Source of the DNA: Thermohalobaculum sp035527255
GTDB lineage: Bacteria; Pseudomonadota; Alphaproteobacteria; Rhodobacterales; Rhodobacteraceae
Length of the DNA stretch: 7,256 bases
Direction: 5' to 3'
Assembly: GCA_035527255.1 (NCBI GenBank)
Contig: DATLAW010000113.1
Span: 1-7,256 of the forward strand
Each line of letters starts with the position of its first letter. The first letter of the stretch is position 1. Of this stretch, positions 1-5,484 are shown piece by piece. The translations under genes were made by a program, and so were the position numbers. The notes under the pieces were generated by a model. That model was not told where the DNA came from, did no database searches, and was given only the letters and a program-made list of their open reading frames with translations.

Positions 1-68
1 TCAGCCTGCCGTTCGGCAAGAGCAACCAGATCGGCTTTGTCCAGGGCTTCAAGCTCGGATCGCTTCAT
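1..68 (-). CDS. N-terminus of a gene cut by the left edge; possible IS66-type transposase
   Basis: An open frame begins with ATG at 68 on the minus strand and runs off the window after 22 codons. The visible peptide begins MKRSELEALDKADLVALAER and continues with QA. From memory, this resembles the start of IS66-family transposases of the group whose N-terminus reads roughly 'M-R-E-L-EALDK-LVALVLRQ' before an 'ARIAELE' coiled coil and a PPKTPDNSS-like segment; none of those later parts is visible here. No convincing Shine-Dalgarno sequence precedes the ATG. A TATAGT box lies on the minus strand at 114-119, but no good -35 box is spaced to it. The identity is an inference from a very short peptide, and an unrelated hypothetical protein is possible. 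Confidence 0.35.
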   Translation of the reverse strand, partial: MKRSELEALDKADLVALAERQA

Positions 69-120
69 CCAAATGGTGAATCACGATCTTGATTCCCACA
101 CAACAAAAAACACACTATAT

Positions 121-161
121 GGGACGCTAAACAGGTACCCCTTTCTGGGGGAGGGACGCTA
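121..161. repeat. 9-bp direct repeat GGGACGCTA flanking a short hairpin
   Basis: GGGACGCTA occurs at 121-129 and again at 153-161. Between the copies, CCCC at 138-141 can pair with a G-run at 146-150. The pair lies about 50 to 95 bases upstream of the possible transposase start. That is where the end of an insertion sequence could fall, but no terminal inverted repeat can be confirmed because the other end is outside the window. Confidence 0.4.
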
Positions 162-167
162 GCGGCG

Positions 168-219
168 GCGGTTGGTCTTTCGTCCCCGTCCCCTGCAAGG
201 GGAGGGGTCTGCCGACCGC
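168..219. repeat. Palindromic intergenic repeat upstream of queA
   Basis: This is a nested imperfect palindrome. The outer arms are GCGGTTGG (168-175) and CCGACCGC (212-219), with one mismatch. The inner hairpin is CCCCT-GCA-AGGGG at 190-202. The segment GGGGAGGGGTCTGC at 199-212 recurs exactly at 5307-5320 in the lpdA/ftsH gap, so the two sites belong to the same dispersed repeat family. It may fall in the queA leader if transcription starts upstream of it; I see no clear promoter between it and queA. Confidence 0.6.
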
Positions 220-281
220 ACCGAACATTTTGAAATGCCGCACCTCTGGACGGGCCTCCCTCGCCCGTCTAATGCGGGGCA

Positions 282-1337
282 ATGAAGCTTTCCGATTTCG
301 ATTTCGAGCTGCCTGAGAACCTGATCGCGCTGCGCCCGGTGAAGCCCCGTCCGGCTTCGCGGATGCTGGTGGCGCGTGGCGGTGAGATTGCCGATTGCCA
401 CGTGCACGACCTGCCCGGCTGGCTGCGTCCCGGCGATATGCTGGTGTTCAACGACACCAAGGTGATCCCGGCCCGGCTGTTCGGCGAGCGTCATCGCGTC
501 AGCACCGACGGGCCGGGGATGGCGAAGATCGAGGTCACGCTGATCCGCCGTGACGATGCCGCCCGCTGGACAGCACTTGCCCGCCCGGCCAAGCGGCTGG
601 CGCCGGGCGACCACATCCAGTTCGGCGGTGGCCTGAGCGCCGAGGTAGCCGAGAAACGCGATGCCGGAGAGATTGCCCTGGCCTTCGACCGCAGCGGTGC
701 CGATCTGGATGCCGCCATCGCCGGGGCCGGGGTGATGCCGCTGCCGCCCTACATCGCCCAGCGCCGAGCCGCCGATGCGCAGGACACGCAGGACTACCAG
801 ACGATCTTCGCCCGGCGTCTTGGCGCGGTCGCCGCACCCACCGCCGCTCTGCATTTCGATGATACGCTGATGGCGGCGCTGGCGGCGCGCGGCGTGCTGT
901 CGGCCCGCCTCACGCTGCATGTGGGCGCCGGGACTTTCCTGCCGGTCAAGACCAACATTGTCGCCGAGCACCGGATGCATGCCGAGTGGGGCGAAATCGA
1001 CCAGCGCACCGCCGCAACCATCAACGCGGCGCGTGCGGCGGGTGGGCGGGTCATCGCGGTCGGCACCACTGCGCTACGTCTGCTGGAAAGCGCCGCAACG
1101 CCTGATGGCCAGGTAGGCACGTTTAGCGGTGAGACCGAAATCTTCATCACCCCAGGCTACCGTTTCCGTACTATCGACGGCTTGATGACCAATTTCCACC
1201 TGCCACGCTCGACCCTGTTCTTGCTGGTCTCGGCCTTGATGGGCCGCGAGCGGATGCAGCAGATCTATGCCCATGCGATCAAGGCGGGTTATCGCTTCTA
1301 CTCCTACGGTGACAGCTCGCTGCTGCTGCCGGACTGA
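282..1337 (+). CDS. queA: S-adenosylmethionine:tRNA ribosyltransferase-isomerase QueA
   Basis: QueA is a cytoplasmic enzyme of queuosine synthesis. It transfers and isomerises the ribosyl part of S-adenosylmethionine onto 7-aminomethyl-7-deazaguanine at the wobble position of GUN-anticodon tRNAs, giving epoxyqueuosine. The 351-residue product is full length for the family. Family blocks seen in order are the start MKLSDFDFELPENLIALRP (1-19), GDMLVFNDTKVIPARLFG (51-68), DYQTIFA (171-177), AAPTAALHFD (184-193), TLHVGAGTF (211-219), EHRMHAEW (229-236), VIAVGTTALRLLES (257-270) and TNFHLPRSTL (303-312), ending with YRFYSYGDSSLLLPD. The ATG at 282 gives the expected N-terminus; only a weak GGGG lies about four bases before it. 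In many alphaproteobacteria tgt follows queA, but here the next gene is an MFS transporter 141 bases away. No truncation or missing block is seen. Confidence 0.97.
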   Translation: MKLSDFDFELPENLIALRPVKPRPASRMLVARGGEIADCHVHDLPGWLRPGDMLVFNDTKVIPARLFGERHRVSTDGPGMAKIEVTLIRRDDAARWTALARPAKRLAPGDHIQFGGGLSAEVAEKRDAGEIALAFDRSGADLDAAIAGAGVMPLPPYIAQRRAADAQDTQDYQTIFARRLGAVAAPTAALHFDDTLMAALAARGVLSARLTLHVGAGTFLPVKTNIVAEHRMHAEWGEIDQRTAATINAARAAGGRVIAVGTTALRLLESAATPDGQVGTFSGETEIFITPGYRFRTIDGLMTNFHLPRSTLFLLVSALMGRERMQQIYAHAIKAGYRFYSYGDSSLLLPD

Positions 1338-1416
1338 CGCCTGGCGCAAGGGCGGGTGCGACGATATATCTGGCATCCGCGTCCCTCTCGCGACACATCC
1401 TGACGTTTCCAAGCGA

Positions 1417-1440
1417 TTGCCAGTTCACGGGAACCGGCAA
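1417..1440 (+). other. Hairpin between queA and the MFS gene
   Basis: Ten-base arms TTGCCAGTTC (1417-1426) and GAACCGGCAA (1431-1440) pair with a single A-C mismatch around an ACGG loop. The hairpin starts 79 bases after the queA stop and ends 38 bases before the MFS start. No T-run follows it, so it is not a classical intrinsic terminator. It could be a factor-dependent terminator or RNA 3' end for queA, a leader structure for the MFS gene, or an operator for a dimeric regulator. Confidence 0.45.
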
Positions 1441-1478
1441 AGTGCGTAAAATCGCCAGATCATACGAAAGCCCGCCCG

Positions 1479-2738
1479 ATGTTTACCGTAATTCGAACCT
1501 CATGGCCCCTGCTGCTCGGCATGTTCCTGCTGATGCTGGGCAACGGTATGCAAGGCACGGTGCTTGGCCTGCGCGGCGGCATTGAGGCTTTCGAGTCGAC
1601 CACCATGGGCTTTGTCATGGCCGGATACTTCGCCGGTTTCCTCGGCGGCGCGCAGGCGGCGCCCTGGCTGGTACAGCGGGTTGGCCATGTGCGGGTCTTC
1701 GCGGCGCTAGCATCGCTGATCTCGGCCGCCTTCATCATCTTCGCGGCGGTCGTGGACCCGATTGCCTGGACGCTGATGCGCTTTGTCGTCGGTTTTTGTT
1801 TTTCAGGCGTCTATGTCGTCGCCGAAAGCTGGCTCAACGACAGCTCAACCAACGAGAATCGAGGCCGGACGCTGTCGACCTATCTGATGACCCAGATGTT
1901 CGGCATCATCGTCGCCCAGGGCCTGATCAATGTCGCCGATCCGGGCGGCTATAACCTGTTCGTCATCATGTCGGTCGCGGTCTCGATCTCGTTCGCGCCG
2001 ATGTTGCTGTCGGCCAGCCCGGCGCCGGTGTTCTCGACGACCCGGCGAATGTCATTGGGGCAGCTTTTCAAGACCTCGCCGCTGGGCTGTGTCGGCACCT
2101 TCCTGCTGGGTGCGGTGTTTGCGACCCAGTTCGGAATGGGGCCAGTATACGCCACCGAGATCGGGCTGACCAAAGGCGAGATTTCGATTTTCATCGGCGC
2201 GATCTATGTTGGCGGGCTGGTGCTGCAATACCCGATTGGATGGTTGTCGGACCGGATGGACCGGCGCGCGTTGATTGCTATCGTGACCGTGCTCGGATCT
2301 GCCGGTTGCCTGATCGCGCTGATTTTCGGCGGATCATTTATCGCGCTGGTCGTCACAGCGTTTCTGGTGGGGGGCACGTCGAACCCGCTGTATTCATTGC
2401 TGATCGCCCACACCAATGACTTTCTCGAGCACGAAGACATGGCCTCCGCCTCGGGTGGTCTGATCGTTCTAAACGGGATTGGAGCGGTCGGCACGCCGAT
2501 CCTCGTCGGCTATCTCATGCAGGAGTTTGGTCCGCCGGTATTCCTCTATTTCATCGCTATTATCATGGCGGTGATCACGGCCTATGCCCTGTACCGCATG
2601 ACGGTGCGCCCGGCGCCATCGATTGAAGAGACCTCGCCGATCGCACCCTACAGCATGGTTTCCGGCACCCAGGTCGCAGCGGAGATTGCACAGGAGATTG
2701 CCGTCGAACAGGCCTCGGACAGCGAAACGCAGCCGTAA
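1479..2738 (+). CDS. MFS transporter, YcaD-like, substrate unknown
   Basis: This is an inner-membrane carrier of the major facilitator superfamily, 419 residues, with about twelve predicted hydrophobic helices in two halves (roughly 8-180 and 200-373) and a central loop near 181-200 containing TTRRMS. The opening GNGMQGTVLGLRGG (21-34), the AESWLN motif (115-120) with ENRGR after it (126-130), and GWLSDRMDRR between helices 8 and 9 (254-263, a motif-A-like loop) resemble the uncharacterised YcaD-like branch of drug/sugar-type MFS proteins. The ATG at 1479 places the first helix properly at the N-terminus; its ribosome binding site is weak (GAAAG at 1466-1470). After the last helix there is a cytoplasmic tail of about 45 residues, acidic near its end (AAEIAQEIAVEQASDSETQP). 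The substrate and direction cannot be read from the sequence, and the neighbours do not suggest one. Confidence 0.9.
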   Translation: MFTVIRTSWPLLLGMFLLMLGNGMQGTVLGLRGGIEAFESTTMGFVMAGYFAGFLGGAQAAPWLVQRVGHVRVFAALASLISAAFIIFAAVVDPIAWTLMRFVVGFCFSGVYVVAESWLNDSSTNENRGRTLSTYLMTQMFGIIVAQGLINVADPGGYNLFVIMSVAVSISFAPMLLSASPAPVFSTTRRMSLGQLFKTSPLGCVGTFLLGAVFATQFGMGPVYATEIGLTKGEISIFIGAIYVGGLVLQYPIGWLSDRMDRRALIAIVTVLGSAGCLIALIFGGSFIALVVTAFLVGGTSNPLYSLLIAHTNDFLEHEDMASASGGLIVLNGIGAVGTPILVGYLMQEFGPPVFLYFIAIIMAVITAYALYRMTVRPAPSIEETSPIAPYSMVSGTQVAAEIAQEIAVEQASDSETQP

Positions 2739-2793
2739 AGCGCGACAAAAACCGCACAATCGGGACGAAGCGCGAGCGATTCCCCTGCATTTC

Positions 2794-2822
2794 TTGACAA
2801 ACCCCCCAGCAACGCGCTGCCA
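2794..2822 (+). promoter_or_regulatory. Candidate promoter for the DUF924 gene
   Basis: A perfect TTGACA (2794-2799) lies in the 136-base gap after the MFS gene, 75 bases before the next start. The hexamer at the usual 17-base spacing is CTGCCA (2817-2822), a poor -10 box, so the call rests on the -35 box alone. A GATAAAT at 2840-2846 is AT-rich but lies too far from the TTGACA to be its partner. Confidence 0.3.
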
Positions 2823-2874
2823 TTCCACTGTGGGAGACTGATAAATAACTCAGTTCGGAGCGAGGAGTGGCAGA

Positions 2875-3429
2875 ATGGATACCGAGCAGGAGGATGTCCT
2901 CCGATTCTGGCTGGATGAAATTGGACCGGAACGCTGGGATGTGAGCGAGGCCGGGCTTGACGCGGAAATCAGGGAACGCTTTGAGGCGCTGTGGCGCCGC
3001 GCTGGGGGTGGCGGCTGCGATCATTGGCTGTTGACGCCCCGAGGCGCGCTGGCGCTGGTGATCTTGCTGGACCAGTTCCCGCGCAACATGTTCCGGGGCA
3101 CCGCCGAGGCCTACCGCACCGATCGCCGGGCGCTGTGCGCGGCCAAACAATCCGTCCGCCGTGGCCACGACAAGGTGACACCGGAGCCGGAACGGCTGTT
3201 CTTCTATTTGCCGCTGATGCATTCCGAGGGCCTGCCGGACCAGGAGCGGTGCGTGCGGCTGATCAAACTGGGGCTGACCACGACCAGCGCGGGTAACATC
3301 GAACATGCTCGACGCCACCGCGAGGTCATCCGCAAGTTTGGCCGTTTTCCCAGCCGCAACCGGCCGCTGGGGCGCCAGGACACCGAGGCCGAGCGGGAAT
3401 ACCGCGCCAGTGGCGGCTACATGGCCTGA
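2875..3429 (+). CDS. DUF924 family protein, function unknown
   Basis: The 184-residue product matches the DUF924 family (Pfam PF06041), predicted to be all-helical and TPR-like and, with no signal peptide or membrane segment, probably cytosolic. Family hallmarks are VLRFWLDE near the start (8-15), the signature LLDQFPRNMFRG (64-75), RLFFYLPLMHSE (107-118) and HREVIRKFGRFPSRNRPLGR (148-167), ending with GGYMA. The length is normal and all conserved blocks are present. The invariant-looking Asp/Gln/Arg/Asn of DQFPRN, the His-Ser-Glu of LMHSE and the FGRFP-RN segment look more like a binding or catalytic pocket than a pure scaffold, but this is inference because no reaction is established to my knowledge. 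The ATG at 2875 is supported by a strong GAGGAG at 2862-2867, seven bases upstream. A candidate own promoter lies upstream, and lpdA follows after 351 bases, so it is probably a single-gene unit. Confidence 0.93.
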   Translation: MDTEQEDVLRFWLDEIGPERWDVSEAGLDAEIRERFEALWRRAGGGGCDHWLLTPRGALALVILLDQFPRNMFRGTAEAYRTDRRALCAAKQSVRRGHDKVTPEPERLFFYLPLMHSEGLPDQERCVRLIKLGLTTTSAGNIEHARRHREVIRKFGRFPSRNRPLGRQDTEAEREYRASGGYMA

Positions 3430-3484
3430 CGGCAGGCGAATCGCGCCTTCGACGCGCATCAGGGGCTGATCGGGTCGGGATGAC

Positions 3485-3502
3485 CCCGGCGATTTTGCCG
3501 GG
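3485..3502 (+). terminator. Possible terminator hairpin after the DUF924 gene
   Basis: CCCGGC (3485-3490) and GCCGGG (3497-3502) pair perfectly around a GATTTT loop, 55 bases after the DUF924 stop. There is no T-run after the stem, so intrinsic termination is uncertain. A second small palindrome, CCTTGCCGCAAGG, follows at 3511-3523 and may add to the structure. Confidence 0.4.
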
Positions 3503-3570
3503 CCTCGCAGCCTTGCCGCAAGGATCGTTCTGCCCAGCGCCAATTCCGGCGGCAAAGCTGCGCCGCGGCT

Positions 3571-3672
3571 AGAGCGCTTTCCGACCTGATTACATCAAGC
3601 GCGCGCTCGGAGACATTGGCTGGTCGCATTTTCCGGTTAAGCGGATGATTCCATCTGCTTCGAAAATGCTCT
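3571..3672. repeat. Composite GCATTTTC/GAAAATGC palindromic repeat
   Basis: The right half is a long imperfect hairpin. GCATTTTC (3626-3633) pairs with GAAAATGC (3662-3669), and inside it AAGCGGATG (3639-3647) pairs with CATCTGCTT (3652-3660) with one mismatch around ATTC. The left half starts AGAGCGCTTTCC (3571-3582), matching 9 of 12 positions of the inverted right end (3661-3672). GAGCGC (3572-3577) can also pair with GCGCTC (3603-3608). Repeats with AGAGC-TTTTCC ends are common between genes in alphaproteobacteria. The layout suggests two related units side by side or one nested in another. Confidence 0.6.
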
Positions 3673-3768
3673 GAACCGATTGAACAAACATGACCCGTCG
3701 ATTTGTCGCGCAGGCGCTGATTGCGTTGCGTGCCCAATCCGCCCTACCCTGCCGCAAATCTGATTGCC

Positions 3769-3775
3769 GGGAGAG
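3769..3775 (+). promoter_or_regulatory. Ribosome binding site deciding the lpdA start
   Basis: GGGAGAG lies five bases before the ATG at 3781. The open frame extends upstream to a TTG at 3721, but those 20 codons encode no flavoprotein sequence and would cover this site. The ATG at 3781 is therefore chosen. Confidence 0.8.
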
Positions 3776-3780
3776 AACGC

Positions 3781-5172
3781 ATGAGCACCGCCTTTGATGT
3801 CGTGATTATCGGCGCTGGCCCCGGCGGCTATGTCGCCGCGATCCGCGCCGCGCAACTTGGACTGAAGGTCGCGATTGTCGAGCGTGAGCATCTGGGCGGC
3901 ATCTGCCTGAACTGGGGCTGCATCCCGACCAAGGCGCTGCTGCGCTCGTCCGAGGTATTTCACCTGATGCAGCGGGCCGGCGAGTTCGGGCTGACGGTGG
4001 AGAAGTTCGGCTACGATCTCGACGCGGTGATTAAACGCTCACGCGGGGTGGCCAAACAGCTTAACTCCGGCGTCGGGCATCTGCTCAAAAAGAACAAGGT
4101 AACCGTCGTGATGGGCGCGGCATCGGTCGCGGCCAAGGGGAAGGTTTCGGTCAAGACCGAAAAGGGCACCGAGGAACTGACGGCCAAGAACATCATCATT
4201 GCCACCGGCGCCCGGGCCCGCGAACTGCCAGGGCTGGAAGCTGACGGCGACCTGGTCTGGACTTATCGGCACGCGCTGCTGCCGCCACGGATGCCGAAGC
4301 GGCTGCTGGTCATCGGCTCCGGCGCCATCGGCATCGAGTTCGCCAGCTTCTACAACACGCTGGGCGCCGATACCACGGTGGTTGAAGTGATGGACCGGAT
4401 CCTGCCGGTGGAAGACGCCGAGATCTCGGCCTTCGCCAAGAAGGCGTTCGAGAAGCAGGGCATGAAGTTGATGGCGAGCGCCATGGTCAAGCAGCTTGAC
4501 CGCGGAAAAGGCAAGGTCACCGCCCATATCGAGACCGGTGGCAAGGTCGAGAAAATAGAGTTCGACACGGTGATCTCCGCGGTCGGTATCGTCGGCAATA
4601 TCGAGGGGCTGGGGCTGGAGGGCGTAGGCGTCAAGATCGACCGCACCCATGTGGTGACGGATGCCTATTGCCGCACCGGGGTCGAGGGGATCTATGCGAT
4701 CGGCGACATCGCCGGCGCACCCTGGCTGGCCCACAAGGCAAGCCACGAAGGCGTCATGGTTGCCGAACTGATCGCTGGCAAGCATGTCCACCCGGTCAAA
4801 CCGGAATCGATTGCCGGTTGCACTTATTGCTACCCGCAGGTCGCCAGCGTCGGCATGACCGAGGCCAAGGCGAAGGAGGCCGGGCGAAAAATCAAGGTTG
4901 GCCGTTTCCCCTTCATCGGCAACGGCAAGGCCATCGCGCTGGGCGAATCCGAGGGCATGATGAAGGTCATCTTCGATAATTCCAGCGGCGAGCTGCTGGG
5001 CGCCCACATGATCGGTGCAGAAGTTACCGAACTTATCCAGGGCTATGTGATCGGCCGCCAGTTGGAGACCACCGAGGAAGACCTGATGCATTCGGTGTTC
5101 CCGCACCCGACGCTATCAGAAATGATGCATGAGGTGGTGCTGAACGCCTATGGCAGGACGATCCATTTCTGA
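3781..5172 (+). CDS. lpdA: Dihydrolipoyl dehydrogenase (E3)
   Basis: LpdA is the FAD-containing E3 subunit that reoxidises dihydrolipoamide on the E2 subunits of pyruvate, 2-oxoglutarate or related dehydrogenase complexes and on glycine-cleavage H protein, passing electrons to NAD+. The 463-residue length is typical. Visible elements are the FAD-binding GAGPGG (11-16), the redox disulfide in GGICLNWGCIPTK (39-51; Cys42 and Cys47), ATGAR (141-145), the NAD-binding GSGAIG (179-184) followed by an acidic residue at the end of the next strand (Glu202), the second FAD contact AIGDI (306-310), and the catalytic His442-Glu447 pair in HPTLSE. The segment GCTYCYPQVASVG (346-358) resembles the E3 that accompanies pyruvate dehydrogenase in alphaproteobacteria, so a pyruvate dehydrogenase role is likely, though not proven. 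No E1 or E2 gene is adjacent, and the gene stands alone, convergent with ftsH. Confidence 0.97.
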   Translation: MSTAFDVVIIGAGPGGYVAAIRAAQLGLKVAIVEREHLGGICLNWGCIPTKALLRSSEVFHLMQRAGEFGLTVEKFGYDLDAVIKRSRGVAKQLNSGVGHLLKKNKVTVVMGAASVAAKGKVSVKTEKGTEELTAKNIIIATGARARELPGLEADGDLVWTYRHALLPPRMPKRLLVIGSGAIGIEFASFYNTLGADTTVVEVMDRILPVEDAEISAFAKKAFEKQGMKLMASAMVKQLDRGKGKVTAHIETGGKVEKIEFDTVISAVGIVGNIEGLGLEGVGVKIDRTHVVTDAYCRTGVEGIYAIGDIAGAPWLAHKASHEGVMVAELIAGKHVHPVKPESIAGCTYCYPQVASVGMTEAKAKEAGRKIKVGRFPFIGNGKAIALGESEGMMKVIFDNSSGELLGAHMIGAEVTELIQGYVIGRQLETTEEDLMHSVFPHPTLSEMMHEVVLNAYGRTIHF

Positions 5173-5216
5173 GGGTGGAAGACCAACGGTCTATGATCAT
5201 GACTCATGCCATGGTG

Positions 5217-5320
5217 CCCCCTCCCTAACCCTCCCCCCCAGCGGGGAGAGGGGATACCGTTGCGCTTTCAGGGACTTGAAGTCCCTCCCCTGGAACGGGA
5301 GGGGTTGGGGAGGGGTCTGC
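5217..5320. repeat. Inverted C-rich/G-rich repeat with a G-quadruplex motif on each strand
   Basis: The C-rich left part (5217-5239; runs of 5, 3, 3 and 7 C) is roughly the inverse of the G-rich right part (5297-5315; runs of 3, 4, 4 and 4 G with loops of 1, 2 and 1). Each half also folds locally: CTCCCC (5231-5236) with GGGGAG (5243-5248), and CCCTCCC (5283-5289) with GGGAGGG (5297-5303). In the middle, GGGACTTGAAGTCCC (5271-5285) is a perfect palindrome around one G. The right end shares GGGGAGGGGTCTGC with positions 199-212. It starts 45 bases after the lpdA stop and could end or protect that transcript. Confidence 0.65.
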
Positions 5321-5372
5321 TGCGATAAGTTTCGATCACTGAGCTTTGGATTTATTTCCCCGCACGCCCCTT

Positions 5373-5448
5373 ACTTCCCCGGACTTGATCCGGGGCCTCG
5401 CGCCGCTGAGGAATGAGGGTCGAGACCCCGGATCAAGTCCGGGGAAGT
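5373..5448. repeat. Large nested palindrome, possible bidirectional terminator
   Basis: Two 28-base arms (5373-5400 and 5421-5448) are inverted copies with a single mismatch, separated by a 20-base loop. Each arm contains CCCCGGA...TCCGGGG around CTTGA or TCAAG, so each also folds alone. The core CCCCGGATCAAGTCCGGGG is a dispersed repeat in many alphaproteobacterial genomes. The near arm begins 37 bases after the ftsH stop on the minus strand. Neither side has a strong T-run, so a terminator role is inferred from position and stem strength. Confidence 0.7.
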
Positions 5449-5484
5449 GCAATGATGGGATGAGATGTAAACCCCACCCCACGT

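Larger units (their letters stand above)
3430..3780. other. Gene-free interval between DUF924 and lpdA
   Basis: I see no credible gene here. The interval holds a GC-rich hairpin (3485-3502), a small palindrome CCTTGCCGCAAGG (3511-3523), a composite repeat (3571-3672) and the lpdA leader. The lpdA promoter is not clear. TTGAAC at 3680-3685, and TTGCGT (3721-3726) with TACCCT (3745-3750) at 18-base spacing, are weak candidates. Confidence 0.6.
5173..5484. other. Convergent gap between lpdA and ftsH
   Basis: This 312-base interval has no credible gene; the short open frames in it are products of the repeats. It holds one CTCCCC/GGGGAG-rich repeat unit (5217-5320) and one large palindrome (5373-5448). 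Transcripts from both sides enter it, so these structures probably form the 3' ends of both mRNAs. Confidence 0.7.

Noticed and set aside
159..980. Long minus-strand open frame (273 codons) opposite queA
   Set aside because: It lies antisense to a complete QueA, encodes no recognisable domain and is rich in Arg/Gly/His, as expected from a GC-rich shadow frame.
2575..3555. Minus-strand open frame of 326 codons across the MFS end and the DUF924 gene
   Set aside because: It spans two well-supported genes and their gap, has low-complexity composition and no family motif; it is a shadow frame.
3721..3780. TTG at 3721 as an extended lpdA start
   Set aside because: The 20 added residues do not match flavoprotein N-termini and would bury the GGGAGAG ribosome binding site used by the ATG at 3781.
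4039..5106. Minus-strand open frame of 355 codons opposite lpdA
   Set aside because: It is fully antisense to a complete LpdA with all catalytic motifs, and its own translation resembles nothing known.
5217..5448. CRISPR array or tandem repeats in the gap
   Set aside because: The repeats are two unrelated inverted units, not evenly spaced direct repeats with unique spacers, and no cas genes are present.
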